In this document: positions 9,820 to 18,486 of the stretch, one piece after another
Layout of the letters: every line of letters starts with the position of its first letter
How positions within the stretch are numbered: the first letter of the stretch is position 1
Translations under genes and position numbers: made by a program
Origin: Bog-473 sp963834405
Lineage (GTDB): Bacteria > Actinomycetota > Acidimicrobiia > Acidimicrobiales > RAAP-2
Direction: 5' to 3'
Assembly: GCA_963834405.1 (NCBI GenBank)
Contig: CAWIBX010000007.1
Span: 992,001-1,056,000 of the forward strand
DNA: 64,000 nucleotides
The notes under the pieces: generated by a model
The model's input: only the letters and a program-made list of their open reading frames with translations
Database searches by the model: none
Told to the model about the DNA's origin: nothing

Positions 9820-11288
9820 AGCGCCACGATTGGGCCGGCCGCCCGCAACGAGAGTGCCTCGTCGACATGCAGGTGGGACACGGTGTCGTCGTCCGCGAGA
9901 TCCGCCAACGTGCAGGCCACCCGGGAGACCTTCTGCAGACCGCGCGCGCTGAGGTCACCGGAACGTACCTTCTCTTGCAGCTTTGACGAGGCGTCCGGCG
10001 AGAACGGGACGTCGTCCTCCCCTGCGGATTTCCGTTTCGCGGCGCGGGTCCGCGCCCGCGCCACTCGTTCGGCGACCGTGGCCGACGACACACCGGGCGT
10101 CCCGCACAGAAGCTGGTCGGGATTCGGTCGATGGAGCGGAACCACCAGGTCAAAACGGTCCAGAAGGGGCGCCGAGATGCGGCGGCGATAACGGGCGCGC
10201 GCGGCCTTGGTGCACTGGCATTTGCCCTCGTAGACACCCTCGCCGCAGGGACAAGGGTTCATCGCCGCGACCAGTAGGAACTGGGCGGGGAAGCTGACCG
10301 TCCCACCGGCGCGGCTCACCCGGATGACGCCCTCTTCGAGCGGCTGTCGGAGTGCTTCGAGAACGGCGACGGCGAATTCACCCAACTCGTCCAGGAAGAG
10401 AACACCGTGGGTGGCAAGGCTGGCTTCGCCGGGACGAAGCGCCCAGCTCCCGCCACCGATCATGGACGCGACCAACGATTGGTGGTGCGGGGAACGGAAC
10501 GGTGGGCGCTGAATCAGTGCCCCGTCCGCCAGCATTCCGGCCGCAGAATGGATGCGCGTGACAACGAGCGCCTCGTCGAGGGAGAGCGGTGGCAGGAGCC
10601 CCGGCAGGCGCTCGGCCAGCATGGTCTTGCCCGAGCCTGGTGGCCCGACCATCAGAAGGTGGTGCGATCCGGCCGCGGCCACCTCGAGCGCACGGCGTCC
10701 CACCTTCTGACCCTTGACATCGGAAAGGTCCGGCAAGCGGCGCGAGACTTCCGGTGCGGGCCGGGGTGGACGGGCCGGCCAGTCCGCGTGGCCGTGCAGG
10801 ATCCGGACGAGCTCCGCCAGCGTGGCGACGCCCCGGGCGTCGTCGCCGCGGACAAGAGCTGCCTCGTGCACGTCGCATGACGGCACGACCAAACCCCTCG
10901 TGGATGCCGCATCGGCCAGTGCGATCATGCCCGGCACGTGGCGGAGCGCACCGTTCAGGCCGAGCTCGCCGCAGAACGAGAGCCCGTCGGTGCAATGCGG
11001 CGCGAGCTCGCCGGTGGCCACGAGCAGGCCCACCGCGATCGGGAGATCGAGGCCTGCGCCGGCCTTGCGCACCCCGGAAGGCGCAAGGTTTACGACCGTC
11101 CTGCGCAGCGGCCAGGCGAAACCACTGGAGAGCAGGGCGGCACGGACCCTGTCTCGGGCCTCACGCACAGCGGCATCAGGGAGTCCGACGATGGTGAAGG
11201 CCGGAAGACCGTTGGACACGTGGACCTCGACCGAGACCGGTGTTCCCACGGATCCGTTGAGGGTGGCGGACGCGACGGTGACATGCAC
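9816..11288 (-). CDS. comM: YifB/ComM family AAA+ ATPase
   Basis: Mg-chelatase-like AAA+ protein; in Vibrio, ComM is a helicase that drives branch migration during transformation. Domains: N-terminal ChlI-like Lon-substrate fold (residues 1-165, with SNGLPAFTIVGLP), AAA+ core with Walker A GPPGSGKT (about residue 213) and Walker B LFLDELGEF, and a C-terminal cap with four Cys (CPCGEG...CQC) as in typical YifB. About 490 aa. GTG at 11288 fits the family N-terminus; the frame runs on upstream through repeat DNA without coding character. It is followed by dprA with ATGA overlap. Its expected upstream partner yraN is ~15 kb away, beyond an accessory block that ends with a second broken 5' piece of this gene. 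Confidence 0.93.
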   Translation of the reverse strand: MHVTVASATLNGSVGTPVSVEVHVSNGLPAFTIVGLPDAAVREARDRVRAALLSSGFAWPLRRTVVNLAPSGVRKAGAGLDLPIAVGLLVATGELAPHCTDGLSFCGELGLNGALRHVPGMIALADAASTRGLVVPSCDVHEAALVRGDDARGVATLAELVRILHGHADWPARPPRPAPEVSRRLPDLSDVKGQKVGRRALEVAAAGSHHLLMVGPPGSGKTMLAERLPGLLPPLSLDEALVVTRIHSAAGMLADGALIQRPPFRSPHHQSLVASMIGGGSWALRPGEASLATHGVLFLDELGEFAVAVLEALRQPLEEGVIRVSRAGGTVSFPAQFLLVAAMNPCPCGEGVYEGKCQCTKAARARYRRRISAPLLDRFDLVVPLHRPNPDQLLCGTPGVSSATVAERVARARTRAAKRKSAGEDDVPFSPDASSKLQEKVRSGDLSARGLQKVSRVACTLADLADDDTVSHLHVDEALSLRAAGPIVAL

Positions 11289-11365
11289 GTAAGTGAACGG
11301 TCGGGCCGTTTCCAGCGTCGGACATACCGTCCCCTGTCCATGGGACCGAGAGTGTTTACCCAAAG

Positions 11366-11599
11366 GGTCAGGCTGCCTTCTTTGATGGTGACCAGCCACA
11401 AGCAGCCCGACCCTCGGGTCGGCGACCCGGCCAGGAATCGAACCCGGTACACCCTCTTGGTCAGGGAGGAGTAGACATCCAGTCCCAGGGCGCCAACAAG
11501 GAACGGTCGTCCGGCGACCAGAGTTTTGGTAAAATTGGTGGCACTTAGTCAGAGAGGGGCAGCATCGTGCGAAGGGGCCTTCGGGCCCCTTCTGCGCGT
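11366..11599. repeat. structured dispersed repeat, copy 1
   Basis: First of three copies of a ~215-235-bp element, all in the same orientation. Left to right on the plus strand: an outer inverted repeat (GTCAGGCTGC ... GCAGCCCGAC, 11367-11410), a 7-bp hairpin (CCGACCC/GGGTCGG), the complement of a 74-nt tRNA-like fold, a direct-repeat pair (starting 11459 and 11548), and a perfect hairpin GAAGGGGCC-TTCG-GGCCCCTTC at 11572-11593. It fills most of the 446-bp gap between comM and the next gene. Nature unknown; see findings. Confidence 0.8.
11421..11494 (-). pseudogene. tRNA-like unit (tRNA-Val(GAC)-like), copy 1
   Basis: Exactly 74 nt. Ends pair as GGCGCCCTGG with CCGGGTCGCC; a reduced D-arm GAC-TGGAT-GTC; a long arm (TACTCCTC/GAGGG-T-GTA) closing a 9-nt loop CCTGACCAA with GAC after T; and a clean T-arm CCGGG-TTCGATT-CCTGG. 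The loop resembles that of actinobacterial tRNA-Val(GAC). The oversized loop, small D-arm and 10-bp end stem make a working tRNA unlikely. Confidence 0.45.
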
Positions 11600-11734
11600 C
11601 TGCACAGACGACCGTCGAGGCAATGACCCCGACCACCCGGACCGAGACATACTCGTCGCCTTCTTCCCGGATGCCGAAACACCCCTCCGCTACCGTGCGG
11701 GCGACCACGATCTCGTCGACGGAGAGGAGTCCGG

Positions 11735-12202
11735 ATGGCAACGTGGGCTGACTTCCAGCATGCTGCGCCTCAGCTGGCGACCAAGGGCAGGGAGCTCCTC
11801 TACCAGTACGGACCGCCGCTGGGATACCTCGCAACCGTACGAGCCGACGGCGGTCCCAGACTCCATCCCTTTTGCCCAATCATTGCTGAGGGTGGGCTCT
11901 GGGCCTACATCTTGCGACATTCACCCAAAGGAGCAGATCTCCGGCGCGATCCCCGTTTCGCTCTTCACGCCTTGTGCCCCACTGACGTTGACGACGAGTT
12001 CTTCGTTCGAGGCCGCGCTGAACCTACAGAGCCGGTGGCTGACCTCAAGGCGGCGATTATTGCGGCCGCCCTTCCCGCCACCGTGGGCGCCGACGAGGAA
12101 CAGCTCTTTCAGCTCCACATTGACCGTGTCTTGGTGGCCACATACACCCATAGGGGCCAGTGGCCACCGTCTTATGAACGGTGGTCGGCGTCTGACAACT
12201 GA
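11735..12202 (+). CDS. pyridoxamine 5'-phosphate oxidase family (FMN split-barrel) protein
   Basis: A 155-aa flavin-binding split-barrel protein. The family pattern is visible: GYLATVRADGGPRLHPF (strand pair lining the FMN site), then LRRDPRFALHAL and EFFVRGRAEP. Members include general-stress proteins that bind FMN, F420 or haem rather than true PNPOx. ATG at 11735 follows GGAGAGGAG closely. The upstream 135 bases (11600-11734) hold no gene I can support. First gene after repeat copy 1; lower GC wobble and isolated position suggest acquired DNA. Converges on the phosphoesterase gene across a hairpin. Confidence 0.75.
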   Translation: MATWADFQHAAPQLATKGRELLYQYGPPLGYLATVRADGGPRLHPFCPIIAEGGLWAYILRHSPKGADLRRDPRFALHALCPTDVDDEFFVRGRAEPTEPVADLKAAIIAAALPATVGADEEQLFQLHIDRVLVATYTHRGQWPPSYERWSASDN

Positions 12203-12215
12203 GGGGTGCCCGATC

Positions 12216-12241
12216 GCCGGATAGGGGTGCCATTATCCGGC
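12216..12241. terminator. hairpin between convergent genes
   Basis: Perfect 8-bp stem GCCGGATA (12216-12223) with TATCCGGC (12234-12241), 10-nt loop, lying between two convergent stops. No T-run, as is common in high-GC actinobacteria; probable bidirectional terminator. Confidence 0.5.
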
Positions 12242-12278
12242 AACGGGGACGCAAGGCGCTGACCGAGCCGAGGGCCCT

Positions 12279-13847
12279 CTACCCTTTCCCTTCCTCCGCC
12301 AAGAGCGGGAAGAAATGACCGGCGACACTCCTGAGGAAGCCGACGACCAATTTGGGCGTCAGTGCCGTTCCTGGGTCGTTGAGTTCAGCCGGGAGCTTCA
12401 CTTCCATCTCCCTGGCCCTGGCAATGAGAGCTGGGCCCATGCCCTTGCCCAGGGTGCTCAGTCCCTTGCCCACCACCTCGGGGTCCATGGTCCACGCAGG
12501 CACGGGAAGCGACTCAACGGTTGCCCAGGTCTTCGGGTCACGGGGGGTGGCGAGTGAAAAGACGTGATCGAAGGTGCGGGCTGAAGCATCCCGTCCGGTG
12601 AACGCCTCACCGAGTCCCCAAGTTTTGCGAAGTGTGGCGATCAAGGACGTGTGTCTGTACTCCTCGTTGTACACCGATCCCGCCTTGACCCAGGGCGACA
12701 CGATGACGGCTGGTACTCGGTACCCGGAGCGCTCGAACGTGAATCCGCACTCGCCAGGCGGTGTCGAGGGGTCGGGTGGCGGGACCGGTCCTGGAGGAAC
12801 GTGATCGTAGGTGCCTCCGGGCTCGTCCCAGCCGATCAACAACGCGGTGTTCCAGACGTTGGCACCGGTCTCCGAGATGGCCGACCGGTAGGCGTTGAAC
12901 ACCCGCGCCAAGAATGCCTCGCCCGAGAGGGCCGACGATGGGCTGTCGACCTCGATGTCCACTTTGTCCGAGAACGAGCGCCCCATCGCCGGGTGATAGT
13001 CACCGTGTCCGGCCATCATGTTCGGCTCGATCAGCGAGAAGTTCGGGAGCGTGCCCGCTGCGGCATCCCTCTCGAACTCGGCAAAGGGTACGAAATGGGT
13101 GGCCAGACGATCCTTCAACCGGGGAAAGTGGATCAGCCCCGTGAATGAGAGCGGCATTGGCTCCATGACGTAGACCTTCCAGGTCTTGCCGTGGGCTTCT
13201 AGCCGTTCAAAAATCGTCTCGGCGTCGTTCTTCGTGAACCATTTCCTGATCGGACTGTTCACGACCGCACCCGACGAGGTGGCGGCAGTCCAGAACGAGC
13301 GGTTCATAAACGTCTGCGATGGGACCTCGCAGAACCAATGGTCGAAGACGCCAAAGTCGCGGGCGAGACCGTTGAGCACCGGGAGCTGTTCTGGGGTGTA
13401 ACCAGTCATGATGTGGGCGTACTCGTCGTACGTGGGTTGGCGGCCGATCTCTCCGGTGAACGTCGAGATGTAATCGGTCACGAACCCATCCATCGTCGGA
13501 GTCGCTCCCGGAGCCGGAGCATTCCACGGCGCCGAGGCTGCCTCTCCGATCTTGTATCGGTTCTGGTCGTCGATGATGTTGAACAACTGCGTATTGGTGT
13601 GGAAGTACTCCTCTCCCGAGTCGGGGTTCGGCGAGTCCATGTCGGTGGCGACCCTGTAGGGAACAACCTTGCGGTCCGCGCCGTGCTCGGCCCACTCCGG
13701 AATGGGGTTGCTCAGGCTCTTGCCGATGACCCCGTCGAAGTATTTGCGGTCCTCGGGGCCATAGAGGTGTCCGAGGACGTTGTCGAGTGATCGGTTCTCG
13801 AAAAGCACCAGGACGACGTGATCGAGGGCGTGGGAGTTGTCAGTCAT
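12279..13847 (-). CDS. phosphoesterase/phospholipase C family protein (PF04185)
   Basis: Alkaline-phosphatase-fold hydrolase of the phosphoesterase family that includes phospholipase C and acid phosphatase AcpA. The metal/nucleophile motif LFENRSLDNVLGH lies at residues 15-27 (Glu-Asn metal ligands), followed by FDHWFCEVPSQTFMNRSF, LIEPNMM, GHGDYHP and a late DEPGGTYDHV segment, all expected for the fold. 522 aa. No signal peptide or Tat motif is visible at the ATG (13847), unusual because most family members are exported; the protein may be cytosolic or its export signal lost. Substrate could be a phospholipid or phosphomonoester. Stands alone in the accessory block. Confidence 0.85.
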   Translation of the reverse strand: MTDNSHALDHVVLVLFENRSLDNVLGHLYGPEDRKYFDGVIGKSLSNPIPEWAEHGADRKVVPYRVATDMDSPNPDSGEEYFHTNTQLFNIIDDQNRYKIGEAASAPWNAPAPGATPTMDGFVTDYISTFTGEIGRQPTYDEYAHIMTGYTPEQLPVLNGLARDFGVFDHWFCEVPSQTFMNRSFWTAATSSGAVVNSPIRKWFTKNDAETIFERLEAHGKTWKVYVMEPMPLSFTGLIHFPRLKDRLATHFVPFAEFERDAAAGTLPNFSLIEPNMMAGHGDYHPAMGRSFSDKVDIEVDSPSSALSGEAFLARVFNAYRSAISETGANVWNTALLIGWDEPGGTYDHVPPGPVPPPDPSTPPGECGFTFERSGYRVPAVIVSPWVKAGSVYNEEYRHTSLIATLRKTWGLGEAFTGRDASARTFDHVFSLATPRDPKTWATVESLPVPAWTMDPEVVGKGLSTLGKGMGPALIARAREMEVKLPAELNDPGTALTPKLVVGFLRSVAGHFFPLLAEEGKG

Positions 13848-14045
13848 CGAGCGTCACGCCTCCGGCTCTGCGCACCTGATTCCGCACCTCCGAGTCCTTG
13901 ATCGTCATAGCTTTGAGTCTGCCACTCTGGGTGTCTCAGTACACCGGGTCGGGGTGCCAGCGTCTGACTGACCCCTCAGGCGTGAGAAGGGTTCCCGGGC
14001 CGGTGAAGGCCGCTGTACTGTCAGTGGCTTAGTTGGAGGAACCTC

Positions 14046-15980
14046 ATGGGCGATCTCATCGACGAGCTCAGCGACGCTCGATCGGCTTACGAGCGTCGGG
14101 ATTGGCGTGGAGCGTTCGATTTGCTGACGGCGGCCGAGAGGCGCTCGCCGCTCGCGCCGGAAGATGCCGAGCTGCGGGCAGAGGCGGCACGTTGGGCATG
14201 TGAGTACAGCGCCATGATCGACGCACTGGAGCAGGCCGAGGCTCGCTACGAACGCGTCGGCAAACCAGGGCTCGCGGCGGGAGCCGCATTGTCGCTATGC
14301 CGTGAGCACTTCGTCCGCAACAGCCTTTCTGAGGCCGGAGGCTGGCTGGGTCGTGCCTCCCGCCTGCTCGAGGACGAGCCCGAATGCTCTGCCCACGGCT
14401 ACCTGCAGTGGGCCCTCGGCCGAGCCGCGTGGACCAACGAGGACTCCAAGTCCGCCCTGGGCCACGCCCGCGAGGCGAGCACGATCGGCCGCCGGCTGGG
14501 CGACATCGATCTCGAAGCCTTCGGCCTGCACGACGAGGGGCATGTGCTGATCGCTCGGGGCGACGTCGACGCGGGTCGTGCCTTGGTCGATGAGGCTGCT
14601 GCCATGAGCGGTGCCGCCAGCAATCCGTACACCACCGGAATGGTCTATTGCGGCGCGATCTGGGCCTACCGCAACATGGCCGACTGGCGACGTGCCGGCG
14701 AGTGGACCGACGCGTCGTTGCGATGGTGCGAGCGAGAATCGTTGAGTGGGTTTCCCGGTCTTTGTCGGTTCCATCGCGCTGAGGTCCGTCGTCTTCGCGG
14801 GGAGTTTGACAACGCCGAGCGAGACGCCCTCGATGCGATCGAAGAGTTGATGCCGGCCAACCTGATCGCGACCGGATGGGCCCTGACCGAGCTCGGTGAG
14901 ATCCGCCGGCGAAGGGGTGATCGATCAGGGGCCCGAGACGCTTTTCGACGTGCCCAGGAGTTGGGCGGACTGCCCCAGCCGGGACTGGCGCTGTTGCTGT
15001 TGGACGAAGGCAAGCCTGACGCTGCTCTCGCCAGCATTACCGACGCGTTGGCCCAGATGGTCGGCGTCCACCGAGAGGACCGCGGCTCGGTTCTACCCGC
15101 AGCGGTGACGATCGCCTTGGCAGCCGGTCAGTTCGACCGCGCCCGCGATGCTTTGGCCGAGCTGGAGTCATGGGGGGAGTCGTTCCACACCACCGCGGCC
15201 CTCGCCTCTGTCGCCGAAGCGCGCGGCCAGGTCCGATTGGCCAATAGCGACGCAGAGGCCGCGATCACCTCGCTCCGGGAGGCATGCCGGATGTGGTGCG
15301 AGGTCGACGCGCCGTTCGAGGCGGCTCGTGCTCGGGTCATCATCGCCGGAGCGCTACGAGTTGGTGGCCAGGAGTCCAACGCCACGGGGGAGCTCGAGGC
15401 AGCGCTTAGTGCGTTCGAACGGGTCGGCGCGCTCCGAGAGGCAGAGCGTGTGCGCTCGATGCTCCAATCGGCTCGGCGGAGCCGGGCTACCCGGACCCTG
15501 ATGTTCACCGACATTGTCGACTCGACCAGGCTCGTCGAGGTCCTGGGTGACGACGCGTGGGGCAACCTGCTGGATTGGCATGACCGTACCCTGCGTCATT
15601 GTTTTCAAGGATCCAACGGTCGGGAGATCAACCACGAAGGAGATGGCTTCTTCGTATCGTTCGGTGATTCCCTTGACGCCGTCGAGTGCGCCATTGCGAT
15701 CCAGCGCACCCTGGCCGATCACCGCCGTGAGCATGGCTTCGCTCCGCAAGTGCGCATTGGCGTCCATGCCACCGAAGCTGTCGACCTCGGCAATGACTAC
15801 TTGGGCAAGGGAGTCCACGAAGCTGCCCGTGTCGGTGCCGCCGCCGGCGCTGGAGAAATCCTTGTGACCGCAGCCGTCATCGAGTGGGTCACCGACCACT
15901 GCCATATTCGTAACCGCCGTGAACTCCATCTCAAGGGACTTTCTGTCGCCATCAACGTCGCGAGCGTCGAATGGCAATAG
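14046..15980 (+). CDS. TPR-repeat protein with C-terminal class III nucleotide cyclase domain
   Basis: About 480 N-terminal residues form helical repeats of the TPR/MalT type (many A-x-x-x-G/A-x-A helix pairs). The last ~160 form an adenylate/guanylate cyclase catalytic domain beginning TRTLMFTDIVDST (metal Asp about residues 489 and 493). This order is reversed from the common actinobacterial cyclase-first layout. Two substrate residues look changed: the purine-selecting Lys position before GDG reads INHEGDG, and the transition-state Asn in the VNxAAR motif is His (GVHEAARV), while the Arg is kept. Activity and nucleotide choice are therefore uncertain. Strong GGAGGA precedes the ATG. 644 aa; no membrane segment. 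Confidence 0.85.
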   Translation: MGDLIDELSDARSAYERRDWRGAFDLLTAAERRSPLAPEDAELRAEAARWACEYSAMIDALEQAEARYERVGKPGLAAGAALSLCREHFVRNSLSEAGGWLGRASRLLEDEPECSAHGYLQWALGRAAWTNEDSKSALGHAREASTIGRRLGDIDLEAFGLHDEGHVLIARGDVDAGRALVDEAAAMSGAASNPYTTGMVYCGAIWAYRNMADWRRAGEWTDASLRWCERESLSGFPGLCRFHRAEVRRLRGEFDNAERDALDAIEELMPANLIATGWALTELGEIRRRRGDRSGARDAFRRAQELGGLPQPGLALLLLDEGKPDAALASITDALAQMVGVHREDRGSVLPAAVTIALAAGQFDRARDALAELESWGESFHTTAALASVAEARGQVRLANSDAEAAITSLREACRMWCEVDAPFEAARARVIIAGALRVGGQESNATGELEAALSAFERVGALREAERVRSMLQSARRSRATRTLMFTDIVDSTRLVEVLGDDAWGNLLDWHDRTLRHCFQGSNGREINHEGDGFFVSFGDSLDAVECAIAIQRTLADHRREHGFAPQVRIGVHATEAVDLGNDYLGKGVHEAARVGAAAGAGEILVTAAVIEWVTDHCHIRNRRELHLKGLSVAINVASVEWQ

Positions 15981-16185
15981 GCGCTTCCGAGCGCCGTGTG
16001 GCTGCAGTTGTCATCCGCCGGCTGGTAGCCATCATTTGATCGGATCAGGCTGCGCGAGAGGTCAACCGATATCGATCGGGTTCGGGTATCTCATATCACC
16101 GGGACGGGGAGCGCCCCTGCGTCGGTAGCAGACTACTCTCGGAAGTGGAGACCTCGACTTATAGACAACACATTGAGGACATCAG

Positions 16186-16462
16186 ATGGCAAGGGTATTG
16201 ATGGTTGTGCAGCATCCCGTGAAGGATTTCGACGCTTGGCGGATCGAATATGACAAAGCGCAACCGATACGTGACAGGCACGGGGTCACCGGACGCCACT
16301 GTGTTTCGGAATGCCGACGATCCGAACGAGATCACGGGGTTGCACTGGTTCTCTTCGGTCGATGAAGCTCACGCCTTCGCCGACGATCCCGATCTGAAAG
16401 CCGCCATGGCTAGAGCGGGCGTGAGCGGACCACCCCGAATCGAAATCAGCGTCGAGGTGTAG
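16186..16462 (+). pseudogene. dimeric alpha/beta-barrel-like small protein, frameshifted
   Basis: An ATG at 16186 with GAGGA upstream opens a frame coding MARVLMVVQHPVKDFDAW, which fits a small ferredoxin-like (antibiotic-biosynthesis-monooxygenase-like) protein seen in actinobacteria. The matching second half (VFRNADDPNE, then SSVDEAHAFADDPDL) is in the next frame and stops at 16462. Removing one T near 16302 (CGC CAC [T] GTG TTT) restores a ~91-aa protein. It is either a pseudogene or a one-base sequence error. Confidence 0.6.
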
Positions 16463-16579
16463 TTACGACCGGTGGCGCTTGATTGAACTGTCGAAGCAGA
16501 ACTGTCGAATCAGCCGTTTCGTCTTCCGATCATAAAGACTGCCCTGACCCATAACTGCCGGGACTGTGGCGCATATTGG

Positions 16580-16613
16580 CGGCCTTCGGCCGTTCGGTAT
16601 CCGGCAATGCCGG
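16580..16613. terminator. paired hairpins between convergent genes
   Basis: Two perfect 5-bp hairpins: CGGCC-TTC-GGCCG (16580-16592) and CCGGC-AAT-GCCGG (16601-16613), between the small pseudogene and the convergent GH172 gene. Probable bidirectional terminator; no T-run. Confidence 0.45.
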
Positions 16614-16686
16614 GCGGTGCCAAAAAGAGCAATGAGCAGCAAACGCGGGATGGTCTCGGGCCGGACTGCCGAATCGCCGATCTCCA

Positions 16687-17895
16687 TTAACCGGTCATGC
16701 CCCTCATCATCGTCTCGGTCGAGCTGGGTCGTTCGTAGTTGCGACGGCCGATGTCGGCGAGCGCGGCTGGGACGTCCAGGTGGGGTACAGCCTGTGGCTG
16801 GCGGCAGTACACGTAAGAGGTGGCACAGTAGTCGTCCACACGCTCGGCGATGCCGAAGCCAGCAATGCCTGGGCGGGGCTGGTAGCTCCAACCCGAGCCC
16901 GCAGGCGGGTTGGACGTGAGGTAGGCATGCATGTCGTCCTCTTGACCGGCGAGGAAGAATGCCATGCCGATCTGCTGGATAGTCACCTGCAGGTCCGACG
17001 AGAACATGATCGGGTCGGGCAGGTGCCAACGGTAGAAGCCGACGAAGTCGCATTTTGCGAGTGGTTCGGTCGTGTCATTGGGTCCGATGACCATTGGAGC
17101 ACCGGCCAGCGGGGCCGCGTGCGGGCCCATGCCCCACGCCGTTCCGACGTAGTCTTCAAGTCCCGTGCCGCAAATGGTGGGGAACTCATCGTCGCCGTCC
17201 CGGTACACCTTTACCTCGCCCTCGCCGTACCACCAGCCCGGGTCGACCACACGCACGCCGAGGTTGCAGCCGAGGAAGCGCCCCGGCCCGTCGAGGCCCT
17301 CGGCGATCACGAAGTCGCGCCGTTGGGCCGTGGGGTTCTCGCGCCGGAAGGCCACATGCAGGTAGCTCGCGTCGTTGCCATGAGGGGGTTCAAGTGTGTA
17401 GTCGATCTGGTAGTACAAGACGGTCGGGACGACAGCCGAGTTGGTTAGCTCGACGCGGAGATGATCAGTGAATGGCATGGGGATGTAGGCATTGAAACCT
17501 CGCCCCTCATGCGCGGTGGTGAGTGCTGATACGTAGGGAACGGGCCGTCCATGGGGTAGCCCGAAGAAGTCCAAGCAGGGCACCGACACGCTTGGCTCGG
17601 TCCTCCCGTCATAGAACGCCTCCAGCCACACAGCCCGCATCACCTCAGGAGGCGCCGGTGGAAAAGTCATCCAGATATGGCGGACGGTGCCCGGCCCGTC
17701 CAGGTCGGCCAATACAACCGTCTCACCGGGGTCGATAGCCTGGCTAGGCGCGCCCTTGCGGCCCGCGTGGGCTTGGCCACCTCGGCCGCGGCCGCCCGTG
17801 GGGTTCTCGAACGTGGCTGACCGGCTGTCCAGCGACGTATCAATCAGGCTGGGATCCAGGGTGAACACCGGCGACTCCTCACTCGTCGAGCGCAT
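16687..17895 (-). CDS. DUF2961 / GH172 family glycoside hydrolase-like protein
   Basis: Double beta-jelly-roll protein of the DUF2961 family. The family is now glycoside hydrolase family 172, with members acting on difructose anhydride or on D-arabinofuranosides of mycobacterial arabinan. Visible family features: GTVRHIWMTFP near residue 60, a DFFGLPHG segment, and GTGLEDYVGTAWGMG (acidic residues likely in the active site). About 402 aa. ATG at 17895 is used; a TTG 33 bases upstream is possible but lacks a better ribosome site. No signal peptide. Lies alone in the accessory block; the target sugar is unknown, with actinobacterial D-arabinan or fructan as possibilities. Confidence 0.8.
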   Translation of the reverse strand: MRSTSEESPVFTLDPSLIDTSLDSRSATFENPTGGRGRGGQAHAGRKGAPSQAIDPGETVVLADLDGPGTVRHIWMTFPPAPPEVMRAVWLEAFYDGRTEPSVSVPCLDFFGLPHGRPVPYVSALTTAHEGRGFNAYIPMPFTDHLRVELTNSAVVPTVLYYQIDYTLEPPHGNDASYLHVAFRRENPTAQRRDFVIAEGLDGPGRFLGCNLGVRVVDPGWWYGEGEVKVYRDGDDEFPTICGTGLEDYVGTAWGMGPHAAPLAGAPMVIGPNDTTEPLAKCDFVGFYRWHLPDPIMFSSDLQVTIQQIGMAFFLAGQEDDMHAYLTSNPPAGSGWSYQPRPGIAGFGIAERVDDYCATSYVYCRQPQAVPHLDVPAALADIGRRNYERPSSTETMMRGMTG

Positions 17896-18134
17896 CTTCG
17901 CCCACGACTGTAGAAGAACCTCTGCCAACGTCGAGAGGCGACGAGCGGGACTGTGGCCCGCTCATAAAGAGGCGCGATGCAGGTCGCTTTGTGTAATCGA
18001 GTGGACCGGGCGCAACGTGCCGACGTCGAGCCGGTCTCGGCGCACGTTGGGTATCACAGACCACCGGAACTAGACTTTCGCGAACGTCCCCGTATAGGAA
18101 AGCGATAGTTAGGCTCCTGGTACTCTCGGCGCTC

Positions 18135-18341
18135 ATGACCCCGGCCGAGGGCGACCCCGCTCCCGATGGTGAGCACGAGTCTCAGGGTGAGGATTCCGCC
18201 CCTTCAGCCGAGCCGCCAACGCGTCTCCGAGAGGCGGCGGCGGGGATGGCGGAAGCGCAAGCCTGGAAGGGGCAGCAGATTGCAAAAGGCTGGCGCAAGC
18301 TCGTGAACGCGCTGCGCAGACCGAGGCCTCCCTCAAACTGA
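18135..18341 (+). CDS. small hypothetical protein
   Basis: A 68-aa frame. The first half is acidic and Pro/Ser/Glu-rich. The second half is a basic amphipathic helix-like stretch (AEAQAWKGQQIAKGWRKLVNAL). No ribosome site or known family is evident. It lies between the GH172 gene and repeat copy 2. It could be a real small protein; confidence is low. Confidence 0.35.
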   Translation: MTPAEGDPAPDGEHESQGEDSAPSAEPPTRLREAAAGMAEAQAWKGQQIAKGWRKLVNALRRPRPPSN

Positions 18342-18379
18342 CCCCTACCACCGGATCGGGGCGCGGGTTAGACCCGCCG

Positions 18380-18475
18380 GGTCGGGCTGCCGTAACAGTG
18401 GTGACCGGCCACCGACAGCCCGACCCTCGGGGTGGGACGCCCCGGCCGGGAGTCGAACCCGGTGTGCTCGCTTAG
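18380..18475. repeat. structured dispersed repeat, copy 2, left part
   Basis: Left half of copy 2: outer inverted repeat GTCGGGCTG ... CAGCCCGAC, the inner GTGGTGACCGGCCAC hairpin, and the T-arm half of the tRNA-like unit (complement of CCGGG-TTCGACT-CCCGG). The match with copy 3 ends at GCTCGCTTAG, where the IS begins. The rest of the copy resumes at 20062. Confidence 0.75.
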
Positions 18476-18486
18476 AGCGCGCGCCA

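Noticed and set aside
11421..11494. A functional tRNA gene
   Set aside because: The 10-bp end stem, 9-nt anticodon loop and tiny D-arm do not fit a working tRNA, although the T-arm is clean; kept as a tRNA-like unit.
11572..11593. The GAAGGGGCC hairpin as a plain terminator of the next gene
   Set aside because: It is identical in all three repeat copies and always the same distance from the direct repeat, so it is treated as part of the element; terminator activity remains possible.
9816..11879. A longer comM starting near 11879
   Set aside because: The added N-terminus is translated from the repeat and from the PNPOx gene's opposite strand; family alignment starts at GTG 11288.
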